Source: Hyaloperonospora brassicae
Lineage: Eukaryota > Oomycota > Peronosporomycetes > Peronosporales > Peronosporaceae
Assembly: GCA_947650285.1 (NCBI GenBank)
Contig: CANTFL010000228.1
Location: 62,001-126,000 of the forward strand
Direction of reading: 5' to 3'
DNA: 64,000 nt
How positions within the stretch are numbered: position 1 is the first letter of the stretch; every line of letters starts with the position of its first letter. Below the pieces are notes generated by a model. The model ran no database searches. It worked only from the letters and a program-made list of their open reading frames with translations, and was not told the DNA's origin. Shown one piece after another: positions 1 through 11,994 of this stretch. The translations under genes and the position numbers were made by a program.

Positions 1-1169
1 ACCGCCTCATACTGCACCGAACCCATTTGCCGAGCGTGGCGAAGCCAACGCGCCATCGGCGCCGCCTCATACACCCATCGTGGGCGATACCATCATCATC
101 AACCCGCTCGATGAGCAACAACAGCTGGATATCCAATGAGAGGAGAGCGCTCAGCGCCGTATGCAGCTTTCTGCAACCCTTGAGGGTCGTCGTGGCTATC
201 TTTTCACCCACCCGGTGTAGAAGAGCGTATACGCCAAACGACAGGTCGTTATTTGACAACGTGGGCCATTGGCGCAGAGCCAAAATCTTCTGATGAGGTG
301 GCGAGTCGACAGGTACTTCGTGAGAGATACCTGCAACCTCACTTGACGACTCAAAGTCAATGCAAGTTGCGACTCGACACGCAAACACGGGGTGCACCGG
401 TTCCACCGATGAAGGTTATATCCACCTCTTATTCGAAGGCGAATCTCAGGAGGAAGAAGACAACGCTTTTGTTCGCTGGGTGCATCGGAAACAACACATC
501 AGCAGCGTGTTGGCTCTCAGAGCAAGTGCCGATGTGGTAGATGTTCGTCTAGAACGAAAGTGTCGGTATGATTAAGCCAAGCTTAAAGTTAGAGGCCAGT
601 TGCGAACTCGCACACGCTATGCTCCGGCTGTGCCGATTGATGTGGGTGTCGGTCAATCGGTACCCAACTACCCACCTGCCTCCACCATTATTGGTGAGAA
701 GCGCTCTCGGTCGAGGGATGACCCCTGCCACGATGTTCAAGGAGATCAACGGCGTATGGGCAATCCTGTCGAAGGGGTGTCTCGAACTCCTACTAGTTCT
801 CCGACTCCGGGTACACTCGCCACTTCACCAGATACTGGTATTGACCCTAACGACGACGTCGTTTCAGGAGTCGCTCCACATGGAACTGGCGGTTCCCTTT
901 CTCATCGAGCAGCGTCGGAGTTGGTCGGTATAGCGAAGGAGGAGCATGAGAAGGTGCTTCTCGAGCTAAGTGGTCTCCGTGAGACATTGGGTAAGACCCA
1001 AAGTTTGTTTGACGCGATGCGGGACCTTGTCCAGGTGTTGGAGTTGGGCCAAGCCCGGATGGAGGCTCAGCTTGACCTCCTGATGCGGATTCAAAAACCG
1101 ATGGAAAGGCCAACCTATGTTGCGCAAGCGACTCCAAGTTCAATTGGGACGGATCGCGATACGGATTAA
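1..1169 (+). pseudogene. antisense open frame of copy A (aORF), C-terminal two thirds
   Basis: On the strand opposite to gag-pol, the open stretches 360-575 and 600-1169 lie in one frame and are separated by a single stop. The first contains EGESQEEEDNAFVRWVHRK. The second is Ser/Pro-rich and ends in a predicted amphipathic helix, LSGLRETLGKTQSLFDAMR, then LELGQARMEAQLDLLMR, with a coiled-coil-like heptad pattern. Copy B has the same frame with the same end point and mainly substitution differences. The region overlaps the integrase tail and chromodomain on the other strand. I recognise no known domain; function unknown. Confidence 0.5.
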
Positions 1170-2480
1170 GCAAGCCAACGTAGAACACGTGGTGTGTGCG
1201 CAGTTTGCGCGGAAGATTGAGCGTACACGCAAGTCCCTTCTTGGAGACGACCGTGAATGGTCCAATGAAGCGTGGACGCACTTTTGTCTTTAAGACGGCG
1301 GACATTACATTTGTAGGTAGGTTTTTAGCATTGAGTAGAACTTGGTCTTCGACCTCATAACGTTCAATACAACCTCTGCCTTCAGCATAAGATTTTTCCT
1401 TCTGCTTGTCTTGGCTATCAGCCAGTGCGTCACTTACGTGTCGTAACACATTCAAGCGCGTTGCGAGAAACTCGCTTTTCTGTTTATGAACAGTAGAAGG
1501 GCTGATATCAGCAAGCCGATCGGCAACTCCTCCCCCACCAATCCCTGAACCACGCAGTGGTAGCGTTAACGAAACGCGAGGGTGTGTGAGACCATTCACG
1601 TAAAACGGTGTGTAGCCGGTGGAGGCATGCACGGCTTTATTCAACGCAAACTCAACGACGGGGAGCATCGAACTCCAACGCTTAGGCATTTCAGCGCAAA
1701 AACTGCGCAAGATGTCACCGATGATGCGATTCACTCGCTCGGTTTGACCATCAGTCTGCGGATGATCCGCTGTGGACATGTCCAAACGTGTGCCGAGCAC
1801 CATTAAGATGGATTTCCAAAACTTTCCAGTGAAGCGAGGATCTTTTTCAGAGACAATTGACAACGACATACCGTGTTGTCGAAACACTCGATAGATAAAC
1901 AGCGTAGCTGTACCCTCACCATCAATGGTATCTGGAACCGCTGCTAAATAAGCCATCTTGCTCAAACGGTCAACAAAGACCACAATACCCGTATTTACAT
2001 ACGAATCCTTCGGTAATCCAAACAGGAAGTCCATACTGATGGACTCCCAACACCCTTTGGGTATAGGCAAACTAGCCAGCGGCGCGGCCGCGTGAGGTGA
2101 TGGTTTCACCCGTTGACACGTTTCACACGTACGCACATATATGCTCACCCATTTGTATAGTTTGGGCCACCAATAGCATTGACTAACTGAGCCATAGGTC
2201 TTCTCACGACCGAGATGACCACTTAACGCAGTATCATGTGCCTCATAGAGGATCCGATACTTCAAATCCTCATCATGAGGGACAACGATGCGATGAATAT
2301 CCTACACATCCGTACTATAGCACAACATGCCTTGATCAATGGAATATCGATATAACCTCGCACGTAATCGTGCCGACAATTCTATGTCCGAGTCCTTAAA
2401 CTCCTCGCTCCCTAGAGCACGTAGCAGAGATACACAGTGTTCATCCTTGGCATATGCCGTACGGATTAGGTCAGTGACCG
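745..2480 (-). pseudogene. integrase and chromodomain of copy A
   Basis: The longest intact piece runs 2265-847 (about 470 residues). It starts in the HHCC zinc-binding region (GHLGREKTY ... CETCQRVKPS), continues with the catalytic core (SMDFLFGLP, STADHPQTDGQTERVNRI) and ends with the module LRTHHVFYVGLL. A Pro-rich linker leads to a chromodomain that starts QFHVERLLKRRRR; a TAG follows immediately, and past it the frame reads QYQYLVKWRVYPESEN. The core motif normally SDRDPRF is SEKDPRF here, so the second catalytic Asp is Glu (1846-1848). The tail is antisense to the plus-strand open frame at 600-1169. Confidence 0.9.
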
Positions 2481-2484
2481 ACGA

Positions 2485-4300
2485 CTACAGAGTCGTAACA
2501 TGAGCAAGCTCATAGTCAGGCCTGCGTGACAACGCATCAGCAAAAGCATTATGCTTGCCCGGCTTATACTTCACCTCGAAGTTGTATTCGGCAAAGAAGG
2601 AAATCCAACGAGCCATTCTCTGAGAGAGGTGAGGCGACTGGGTCGCAGCGCGTAGCGATGCATGATCGATATAGATCACAAACGTCTTAAAGCCAAGAAG
2701 ATGAACTCTGAATTTGACGAAGGCATACTTCATTGCAAGTAGCGCTTTGTCATGAACAGGATACTTCTTTTCTGCATCCTTCAGCTGCTGGGACTCAAAC
2801 GCAATGACGCGTTCCCGTCCATCAGAATCTGTCTGTAACAGGGCGCTGCCTATGGCAAAGTCGGATGCGTCACCGACGACACTGAAAGATCAATCAGGAT
2901 CAGGCAAAGCCAAGATTGGCGCATGAAGGAGACTCTCCTTTGCTGCTTGAAAAGCATCATGCTCGGTGCTAGTCCAGCACCACTCTACATCCTTTTAAGG
3001 AGATTGGATAATGGCCGAGCCATGCCTGCGTAATTCGCACTGTACTTGTGCAAGTGATTGGCAAGGCGAAGCCACTTACGTAAGTCCTTTTGGTTCTTTG
3101 GAACCGGCCAATCAACTATGGATTTTACCGTAGCGGGATCCGCTCAAGGTCCTCGCTTACCAATAAAGCACCCTAAAAAGGGAACCTATCCTGCACCAAA
3201 GATGCACCTAGACGCGTTAGCGTACAACTTATTTGTGCGCATGCACTCGAGCACCGCTCGTAAATGATCAATGTGATTGACATACGACCAGCCGTTCATA
3301 GCACGACTATGGACAAAGATATCATCAAAGTACGTCTGTCTATAACCTCGGTGAGGTGTGAACAATTGTGTCACACGACGATTTAATGTAGCCGGGGAAT
3401 TTGATAACCCTTGCAGCATAACAAGACACTCCCATAGCATACCGCTTGGATTGCTGACCGCTGTCAGTGGAATATTGCTTTCTCGCATGAGAAGCTGGTA
3501 ATAACCATCGACTAAGTCGAGCGCACTGTACATTGTACATCCGACCATATTGTTCTGAAGAACATCCTTCCTCGGAATTGGTGTCTGAGCCGGTATGGTG
3601 ACCGCAACAAGCTTATTGTAAGCATGAACAATGCGCCACTTTCCATTGGGCTTTTTGACACAGAAGGTCGGTGTGGAACGGGGAGATTTACTCTCACGTA
3701 CCATTCCTGCCGCGTGCTTTGCACGAAAGGAGTAGTCAATGACGTCACACTGTTCCTTCGGTTAAGGACACTGCCGTGTTACGCAGTATTTAGTTCCAGG
3801 AACCAAGTCAATTTCATGACGTACACCTCTATCGGGAGGTAAGACGGACGGTGGGTTGTGACACACCACGTCCTGAAATTCCTTTACCAAAGGATAAAAC
3901 GGATCAAGAGGATTCTTAAGGATAGAAGATCCACTACGGGCATCCAATGCCGCATTTGTGTCGTCAAGGACAGACTCGTCCAATAACGAGGATGAGTTCA
4001 AATTATTATCCGGCCGAATGACCACTAACTCGGAGAATTCTCCTGCCTGCAAGGCTTGGCCAAATTTGCCGTCAGACATTTCGTCTAGGTCAAAGAGATT
4101 ATCCAAGGATGAAAGAGTCTCAAGACTAATATTGCCATCAATCTGGCTAGTCAACCCATTGACAAGTGTATATAGTGTATTATTACTATTATCACTTCGT
4201 GACTTCTTAGACTTTGGGCGCTTACCAGTTGCCACCCTACGCTGGGATTGTTTCCTTAAAGAAATCTTACGCCTCCTAGCCCCGGGACAGTAAGGTATCC
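2485..4300 (-). pseudogene. reverse transcriptase and RNase H of copy A, multiple stops
   Basis: RT blocks in order: HEIDLVPGTKYCV leading into the fingers, CVKKPNGKWRIVHAYNKL, the palm (SALDLVDGYYQLLM), LQGLSNSPATLNR and the catalytic YFDD within QTYFDDIFVHS. RNase H follows with VIYIDHASLR and, at 2733-2485, the segment KPGKHNAFADALSRRPDYE that closes the domain. An in-frame TAA at 3762-3764, a TGA at 3144-3146 and a one-base deletion near 2996 break the frame, and all three occur identically in copy B. A further stop at 3186-3188 is private to copy A. Confidence 0.9.
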
Positions 4301-4324
4301 GTGGTTGCTATACATCTTAGCACG

Positions 4325-5290
4325 CTATGTACGAGAGCTCATGTCTTGAACGACATCTGGTGAAGTGTTACGTAACTCGAACACTTCACCCAGTAGATTT
4401 ACACGTACCACTTCACGTACAGCATCCGGGTCTAGCCCTGAACACTCTGGCTTCTCGCCGGCAATGTCATTACCGACATTCAGTGAGGTGCCACCTCGGC
4501 CGCCCTCACTTGGTGGGATTTTACGTGCCACCCCACTCACATCAGAGGAATTACATTCTTGATGTCTCGGCCCTAGGCCAACCATGCCTGCAGCATGCAG
4601 TGACTCAGTATCACAACGAGTATCACTCAACGGAGTATAATTCCCCTCACATACGGTGAAAGAGCTCCGCTCAATATTAATGTCATTGACATTGGAGATA
4701 ATTAACTCTGACATACCAATGTCCAGCACATTGACATCTTCCGTCAATGGCTCGCGCCAATAGCGCTTTATTTGCCTAGCAAAGGTGAGTTCATGACTCT
4801 CCAAAACTTCGCTAGAAACATTGCGCGTGGCGCCTAAGGTCTTATACCTCCAATCAATCCATGGCTCATGTCGTTCAAGCCAATCCATACCCAGGATGAG
4901 ATCGTATCTCGAATCTAAATCGAGGACAAGACATCGTTCAATGCTGTCAAAGTCCAAAAACTTTAGATCTAAGTTCAACGGAACTTTAGGCACCGTGACG
5001 AGACTACCAGTCGCTTAACGAACGGTGATTGAATCACTCTCGTGCGCCTGAGCGCTTCAGCATATCGCTGGCATCCCTCAATGGAACGACGTCAAGAATA
5101 GTTGCATGATGCTCCGGAGTCGATTATGATATACCAATGCTTCTCAAAGCCTTTAATCTTCGCCTCGGCGACTAAAAAGCCAGGATTGTATCCACGCTCT
5201 GTGCTGGTGGGACATAGCTCGGTGGGGCTAATCCCTGTTTCACTCTACCTCGTAAAGAAGCAACAGAACTCAGTTCTACCCCAGTAGGGC
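4325..5290 (-). pseudogene. retropepsin (PR) region of copy A
   Basis: An aspartic protease of the retroviral type. The active-site segment IIIDSGAS lies near 5110-5130, with catalytic Asp-Ser-Gly. The downstream half is open from 4993 to 4325 and contains RYDLILGMDWLERHEP, the conserved second retropepsin block (ILGMDWL). Copy B carries the same active site in an open stretch at 37944-37729. The C-terminal spacer (about 150 residues, acidic and Ser-rich) has no recognised domain. The frame differs from that of the following reverse transcriptase, in both copies. Confidence 0.8.
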
Positions 5291-5299
5291 GCCCCGCAC

Positions 5300-6339
5300 C
5301 TACTGAGTGTCGACGTTTCCCCGTGACATACCTGGTTTCTGGTTGTGGCTGGGGTTTTGACCCATAGGAGTCGGTTGTTGCTTACGCAAAGGACAAGTGG
5401 GACGCAAGTGTTCAGTGCTTCCGCACATATAACAGCGTTTCACTCCCTGTCGTTGCTCTGCAACATGAAGCTCCGCTTCACCTTTATCTTCAGCATGGCT
5501 GAGATTCATCGGTTCTGGCTTACAGTAAGCCGAGGTGCTCGCAGAGGTTGCCCTCGCAAAGCTTGGGTTGTACTCATGTCAACCAAGTCTGGTCGACTTG
5601 AAGTTGTGCTCAGCATTTTGTGCGATGCTAACAGCTTCCTTAAAAGTAGAGGGATGGACCCGAAACACCTCGGTCCTGGCAACGCCAATACAAATCCCTT
5701 CCATGAAGACAGTCACATAGAACGTTTTAAAGAGAGGGTCAGACTGCATAGCAGACATCAGAGCTCTCAACTCTTGGACATAGTCCGTTAACTCATTTTT
5801 ACCCTGACGGGTAGACAAGAAGCGTGAACGCACGCGATGAGCCTGGTTAGGCGGCGAGAAAACTCGCAATAGGTCTAACTTGAGCGAATCACATGTGGGA
5901 AAAGCCAAGTCGACCAACGTGCCACAAGTCAGAGCCCACTCTCTAGCTCTTCCATCGAGCTTGGAGATAGCCAGCGGGACCCGCTGGTAATCCAGTGAGA
6001 TAGGTCCAGAGATCATGGTCATCTCAATCTCACGGATCCAGAGGGTGAGAATTCCCCCTCCTTCCCGGAGTAATGTTTAACATCCACCCTAAGGGGACGA
6101 TGCTTAGCCTCTTCTGGTGGCATTTCCACGTAGCGTGTTGGTATAGCTGACGCTACTTGGTTTTGAATCTGCCCTAACAGGGCCGTTTCATACTGCATGA
6201 AGGTCTCGACTCGTGCATTGAGCACATCGGGACCTTGTGCAGCTAGAAACTCCACATATTCTGGGTCTACGGCCGCGGTCAGCTTATCAAGCGCGACCTT
6301 TTGGGCCTCATAGAGGGGTGTGGATTGCTCCATCCTCAC
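5300..6339 (-). pseudogene. gag: gag of copy A (capsid plus CCHC zinc knuckle), frameshifted
   Basis: The structural protein of the element is read in three pieces: 6339-6019 (N-terminal part, begins MRMEQS), 6022-5579 (capsid core) and 5509-5300 (nucleocapsid). The core contains the retrotransposon-gag signature around REWALTCGT and RFLSTRQGKNELTDYVQEL. The last piece has a complete CX2CX4HX4C zinc knuckle, CYMCGSTEHLRPTC. A frameshift near 6020, just after the YSGKEG motif, separates the first two pieces; copy B reads through at this place, so this lesion is private to copy A. Function in a live element would be virus-like particle assembly and RNA packaging. Confidence 0.85.
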
Positions 6340-6391
6340 AGAGGATCAGTCGTAACGACTCAGGTGTAAATTGACTACGAGTGCTACCAAG

Positions 6392-6868
6392 TGTAGTGGA
6401 GCTACACAGCTCCTTACATCAGAGGAAGACTTAACGCTCTACGAGTAACTTTGGTTCTACGAACCCGACTCAGAGAGTCAACAAGCTCAGAGAGCTCACG
6501 GTCCTTGTTCTAGGGGGGACCAAACGATTCAAGAGAATCACAGCACAGAGTGCTAAAGAACAGCTACCTTTACAGGCGTTGCTAGCTCGTACGATCAAGA
6601 CGCCTCGTAAGGCACGTGTCTTACGTTGATCAAAATGGGAACTGAATATTATTACTTCTTTTATCCTAAAAGAAAATCTTAGAACAAAGTAATGAACCTA
6701 CTTTCAAATGTCCTAAATAAACCGATTAAAGATCTCGTAATCAATGGTTGACAGACATCAGTCTTCAACAATTGATACTTGTGTTCTAATATTACTTAGA
6801 AGGGGGTCCCTTCCCTTGTGTGTACCACACCTATTGTCGACTACCAGTCGACGTGTAACTCCGTTACA
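6392..6868 (-). repeat. 5' LTR of copy A, 477 bp
   Basis: In window orientation it begins TGTAGTGGAG and ends CCGTTACA, giving the TG...CA ends of an LTR. It aligns with both copy B LTRs but has one copy of a 48-bp unit that is present twice in copy B. Just inside (6374-6391) is the probable primer-binding site, which reads TTGGTAGCACTCGTAGTC on the minus strand. The outer flank is ATACC; the matching flank lies outside the window. Confidence 0.85.
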
Positions 6869-9800
6869 ATACCAATCTGCAAAAAAAAGAGAAGAAAGTG
6901 TTAGCACTAACGTATATTAATTGTTTCGTTTGCAGCATACGATTGACGAGTCGGAGCTCGATAATAACAGAAGGGTGATGAGGAGTTTGCAATATCTACA
7001 TTTCTAATTAAAGTAGAGGTCTTAACGACTATATTGGTTTTGTATTGATTGCACATCTTGCAGATACTCTACATGATTTATATCTATTGCATTATATAAG
7101 TAGAATCAAGTCATGAGACGACTTTGGTACATTGCATCTCATCAATTGTGAAAGAAAATAAACTTTTACTTCTTAATCGAGTCCTTAGCAAAAGCAAATA
7201 CTGAAATGACACATTCAAGAGCTACAAGGCGCGATTCGTGGCATGCATAGGGTACCAGATCCTAGTGCGCGATTGAAGCCTCGTGTTCAGCATAATAAAT
7301 GACACGACAGTCTGATGCGTTTTTCTGGACGTAATTTGTATTTTCTCCGCGCGCGCGAGGCACAATGATGCTACAAGTGCCTAACGCGAAGCAACAAACA
7401 AAACAGTACAAAATTCTGGGCGGCAATTATTAAATGACTTAACGTTGTGCCAGTACAATCAAGGTTACAATTTTCTAGCGACAATAAAACATTTGTGTGC
7501 ACTTGATTTAAAGACTAAAAGTCCCAGAACAAGCCGAGGGATCATCGCAAACATTTGACGCAGCACGCAGATGGGTATTATATTAATGATCAGGAATTGA
7601 TCAAAGTGTGTGTAAAAAAGGATAAACACGGGCGTCACTGTTGAGGCAGAGACATATCTGGATTACTTAATGGCGACTGAGGTGCGCGACAAAGTGGTCG
7701 ACGATTTTGGCATTGCAAAGTCAGATCAAACCTCATGTGACTCAAAACTGCGAATTTAGATTTTGAATTGCGCACAGATCAAGACAAATCCAGTAGAAAC
7801 AGCAGTTTAAAATGTCGATTATTGAATAATGATACGCAAGTAGCAGCATAACGAATAGCCTGCTACCGGTCACGATAACTCGCTAAATTATAGCATAGTA
7901 ATAAGTTTCAGACAGGACACATGCAGTAATGTCGCCGAGTCGTCGCTATAAATAGAGAGAGAAAAATGGCACTGCCTACAAGCGACCGGAATAGCTGAGA
8001 AAATTATAGTACAAGAAATTTTGATCGCTTGATAGCAGCCCACTATAAGCGCTATGTGCGTTAAAATCTAAAGTTATGTATACCGTGCACAGAGAAATAC
8101 CCTAAAGCCAAACGCCGACGGATATATATTATTGTCTAGCGTGAAAGGCATGAACTTTTTAAGACAGGGAACCCAAATATAAATATGCAGATGGTATCAC
8201 CCGATGTGTAAAGTATTATTGAGATTAGGAATACACGGACGCTAAAAACGCTGCCGATATAAGCACCAACATTGCGCGAGTGGGTAGTTTTCTTATAAAT
8301 GGCGTGATAATGTACCGGCAATTTTCAAATTTAATCGGCAATCTCGACTGCTAAATCGTTATTGGTGGCTGCATAGTGCAGTATACAGAAGTTTAAGGGT
8401 CGAAAACTATGATGTGCGAGATATGGCTGCATGTGGATCTTCAAACGGTGCTTTTCGATGACAAAAATCAAATGTATATAGAGGCTGTATGATCTACGCA
8501 CCAACATAAATTCTACGTGATGTTTAAGCTTAAAGGCTAAAGCAGCGAGAAAGGTACGATGATATCACAGCTCGTAGATACGGAGATCATTCTGAAAGGC
8601 GTCTTCACGAAAGCTTACTGGCACCTTGGCGGCTGCAAAAGAGAGTAATTCTAGGTCGTTTTTGTTTTAGGTGCACGTGCAGTGGAACAAACGTTTTATA
8701 TGGTAGTATTCAGTAAGGACGATTTACACTGCATCCACTCATTTTGTGGAGAAATTGTAGATGTTTCTCCCTCACATTATAGTAACGGACTAGGTGGTAG
8801 ATAATGTATACAAGTGAAGATTGTAAACCTATCACTTAATATAAAAATGTAAGTTTTAAAAATAAAAAGCTTACACTCGAACCCCACTGACCAATATAAC
8901 CGTCAAATCAAGTCTTCAGCAAAACAGAATAAAGTGCCGTTATGAAGCTTCGAAAAATGTTGACAATATTTCATGACTTGATAGATGTCAAATAAGATTG
9001 CTTATATAATTTATGGACAAGTTTGATAATCATGCATTGTATATGATAGCGTCAATATTGTCAGCAGTTTGGGGACACTATTCTCATGCGATATTACGTG
9101 CACAAACTATTGAGAAATACGATTGGAAGCCATTTGTGGGGAGCGTCATCGTCAGGTCAAAAAATTTCTTTATCAATCTGTCAAATTTCTTGCAACATAT
9201 GATAGTTAATTGTATATTTACTTATGAGCTCATCGTTTATCGACAAGCATATGTCAAGCTTGAACGAAAGATATACTCATGTGGAAATCAACGACTTGAA
9301 GCGTATGGTATGGTAAGAGATTTGAAGCTGTAAGCAGCGTGTTCAGCCAAAAGATGGTTTTTGCCGTGGCTGAAAGAAGAATTTTTTTTGAAACGTATAC
9401 AGCATACGTGGAGATTGCCAGGATGAAAAATGTAATATAACATACCACGATGCTACACTTTAATTTGCGGAAGGACGAAAATTCGTTCAAGCTTGCTTTA
9501 TTTTACATAAACAAGATAGCACGAAGATGAAAATTGAGCTATCAATTTTAGACAAAGCAGTGAGATTGTGCGAATTGGCACGACGTATTGTTTCAAGCAG
9601 TTACTGCAATCGCCTTCTCGACATACGTCTTAGTTTATTGAATAGTATAGCATTCGCAATTTTAAAGTCGGTTCTTGACGTCTGCCAAAGGTCAACGACT
9701 ATATAACGATGAAATGATGAGCTTAAATGTCACTGAGACACTCTATCGAAAGTAAACACACGTCCCAGCATTTATATCAACAGCACAAAGTAACGGATAC

Positions 9801-11640
9801 GATTAGTAAAGTGGTATCATGAGTATGCTAGATAATCACATCCTCAACTGGATCGTAATTAAAGTACACTAATAAATCTATACAAGGGTACAACAAATAA
9901 TACTGAGGTCAAATTTTACTGAATACAGTGGATTGTTGAGCGATATGCGTGTGAATAATCCGGTCAATTTGGGATGATAAGATAGCTTTGACATCGCATG
10001 TGACGATCTGTTAACGTTGCGCTATTCGAGCCAAAAATTTAGGATCAATAACTACGAAGCGAGACTTTATATTGGTCCTGATGAAAGTAGCTATCTGCTT
10101 GGAAACAAAACTTTCATGTATTCTTGATAATTCATGGCATGAATGTCAGACGCGTTACAAGTGGTCGGATGCAGCGATGCAAACTTCGGTACAGAAAAAG
10201 GTGACCAATAATATTTATTCGGTGGCCTTATTGCGATTATAAAAGGGGTCTTGAGCCTCTAAATTTTTAAGAAAACGCGGCTAATTTCTATCGGGAAATC
10301 TCAGTTTACCGCTGCATCGTTCGTGTTTTGAGAACGTTTACATGTTTGCGAATTGTCACATATACAACGCCTTGATGGCATAACGGTGCATCAGTAAAAA
10401 AACGAAATCAGTATTTTCATGTTGAGATCACCTCAGTTCAAAATTAAATGCATAGAATTCACATCAAGCTTTTGTATAAGTAACAGAAGTGGATTGATGA
10501 ATCCATAAATTCAGACATCGTGTATATTCCAGCCGGAAAACTAGCAAAAGTATAGAATGCGTTATACTAATACGTCATGCGCGAAAAATTAGGAAAGTAA
10601 TAGACTGGATATGTACAATGAAGAGTTGAAGTACAGGCAAGAGATTCTGCATCATAGTTATGGTACAAGTGCCAACCAACGATCACCAGTTCGTGTAAAA
10701 TGTCTGAGGGATATCTAATTTATTTTTACTGTAACATAATTTGTTGCTAGCAAAGAGATACATTTCAAATCTCTAGTTGAAAATCAAAGCAAGAGTTCTA
10801 AATATTGATTCATACATCAAAGGCGCTTTCGTTTATACAAAGTGGAAGTCTGGCCGTGCACTTCCTTTTACAAGAGTGGCTTCCGCATAGTTCTCGGTAT
10901 CACAGATAAATAGCTCGAATCTTCGATCAATAATGAGTTCATCTTTAATTGCCGCCATTCTGATGTGTATGCTACTCTTGGTGTCCGTACAACGTTGATC
11001 GTGAGTTGCATAATTAAATTAGCCACGAGCATCATAGGTCCATACAACGCCTATCGACACTCGTCAAATGAACCTTATATAATTTGCAAGGAAATCTTCA
11101 TGTTGTAGAGAACCATACGCCATGCTTCGGCAGCATGAATACCGAGACCTTTACATGTATGTCATGATGCAATCGCGTATGGAATGATTAATATTTGTGT
11201 GTGTAGAATCAAAGACTGGTTGTTTAAGCTCACACGATGCAAGAAAAGGGATGCTGCTATGAATATTTACGCCACACACTGGTGTCTACACCGGTATACA
11301 GAAGTCCGTTATAGAGCTCATTCACGAAGGGATTCGACTAGAACTTCTATCGAAGTCATGGTATAGAAAGACATGAATCTACGTTGTACACGCATTAGTA
11401 TGTATCCAACGATTTGCCACATGAAGGGATGAAGCCATAAGTAAAAAACTACTGTCAGTGTTAGTCTATCGTTACCATACGAGCATACTTCTTCCACTTA
11501 GACATGCACATGCACCATGACGCATTCAATTGGCCCTTTCGGGCATGTAAAAAAAGCAGGCAAACGCAACCTCAGCACCGTTCGAGTGAAGTGAGAACTT
11601 CATGCATATACCACACCCTAACTGTCACATGTAGACCGCG
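6869..11640. other. gene-poor AT-rich DNA, nothing convincing
   Basis: I find no recognisable gene in this 4.8 kb. The longest open frame (9013-9333, plus, 106 codons) has no motif I recognise and unremarkable composition. Stops are dense in all frames and there are no clear LTR or terminal-repeat boundaries, which fits an old, eroded repeat landscape. Confidence 0.6.
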
Positions 11641-11994
11641 TCACCAAGTATAATATTTGTGGCCAAATTTTATATGTGGGTCGACAACTATGCCTAAAAT
11701 TGGAAAATGATACGACAGGATCAGGGCTGCTTTCCACCAGGTCTCAGCGTATATTATGATAGTTTTTATCAAAAAAAACTCTGCGTATGCAACTAGAGAC
11801 AATGTCAAAGGCAGCATCCGTGGCCTCAGCTTGGCCATTGCAGAACCCGAAACAAAATAGCCATCATCGACAATGTTATAATCATTCACCTTGAACAGCA
11901 AAACAAAGATTGCAGGGTAAAGGCTCCCACCGCGCTCGAGACGATCATACACAGTTTGACATTTGGAACACACGTAATCACCATTGCTGGTCAT
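11641..11994 (-). CDS. small putative membrane protein with CxxC motif, unrecognised
   Basis: An ATG-started frame of 117 codons, divergent from the alanyl-tRNA synthetase gene about 890 bp away. Near the N-terminus it has a CxxC pair in YVCSKCQTVYDRLERG, which could be half of a zinc ribbon. Two hydrophobic stretches follow, one around PAIFVLLF and one around MLPLTLSLVAYAEFFLIKTIIIY, suggesting a membrane protein. The Cys pair followed by membrane segments loosely recalls the ARV1 family, but I cannot match the family's second Cys pair or its conserved core. It may be one exon of a larger gene, or a chance frame. Confidence 0.3.
   Translation of the reverse strand: MTSNGDYVCSKCQTVYDRLERGGSLYPAIFVLLFKVNDYNIVDDGYFVSGSAMAKLRPRMLPLTLSLVAYAEFFLIKTIIIYAETWWKAALILSYHFPILGIVVDPHIKFGHKYYTW

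Larger units (their letters stand above)
1..6868 (-). mobile_element. Ty3/gypsy LTR retrotransposon, copy A (left end outside window)
   Basis: Read on the minus strand the order is 5' LTR (6392-6868), gag, retropepsin, reverse transcriptase, RNase H, integrase and chromodomain, which is the order of Ty3/gypsy chromovirus-type elements. The 3' LTR lies beyond position 1, because the first bases match copy B near 32679, about 240 bp inside its 3' LTR. The coding regions are interrupted by stops and frameshifts, so this copy is not autonomous. Copy B at 31924-39654 is closely related along the full length, including shared nonsense codons. A plus-strand open frame at the 3' end runs antisense to the integrase tail. 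Confidence 0.95.

Noticed and set aside
600..1169. envelope gene for copy A
   Set aside because: The frame is antisense to integrase and has no signal peptide, membrane anchor or fusion-type segment, so it is not an env.
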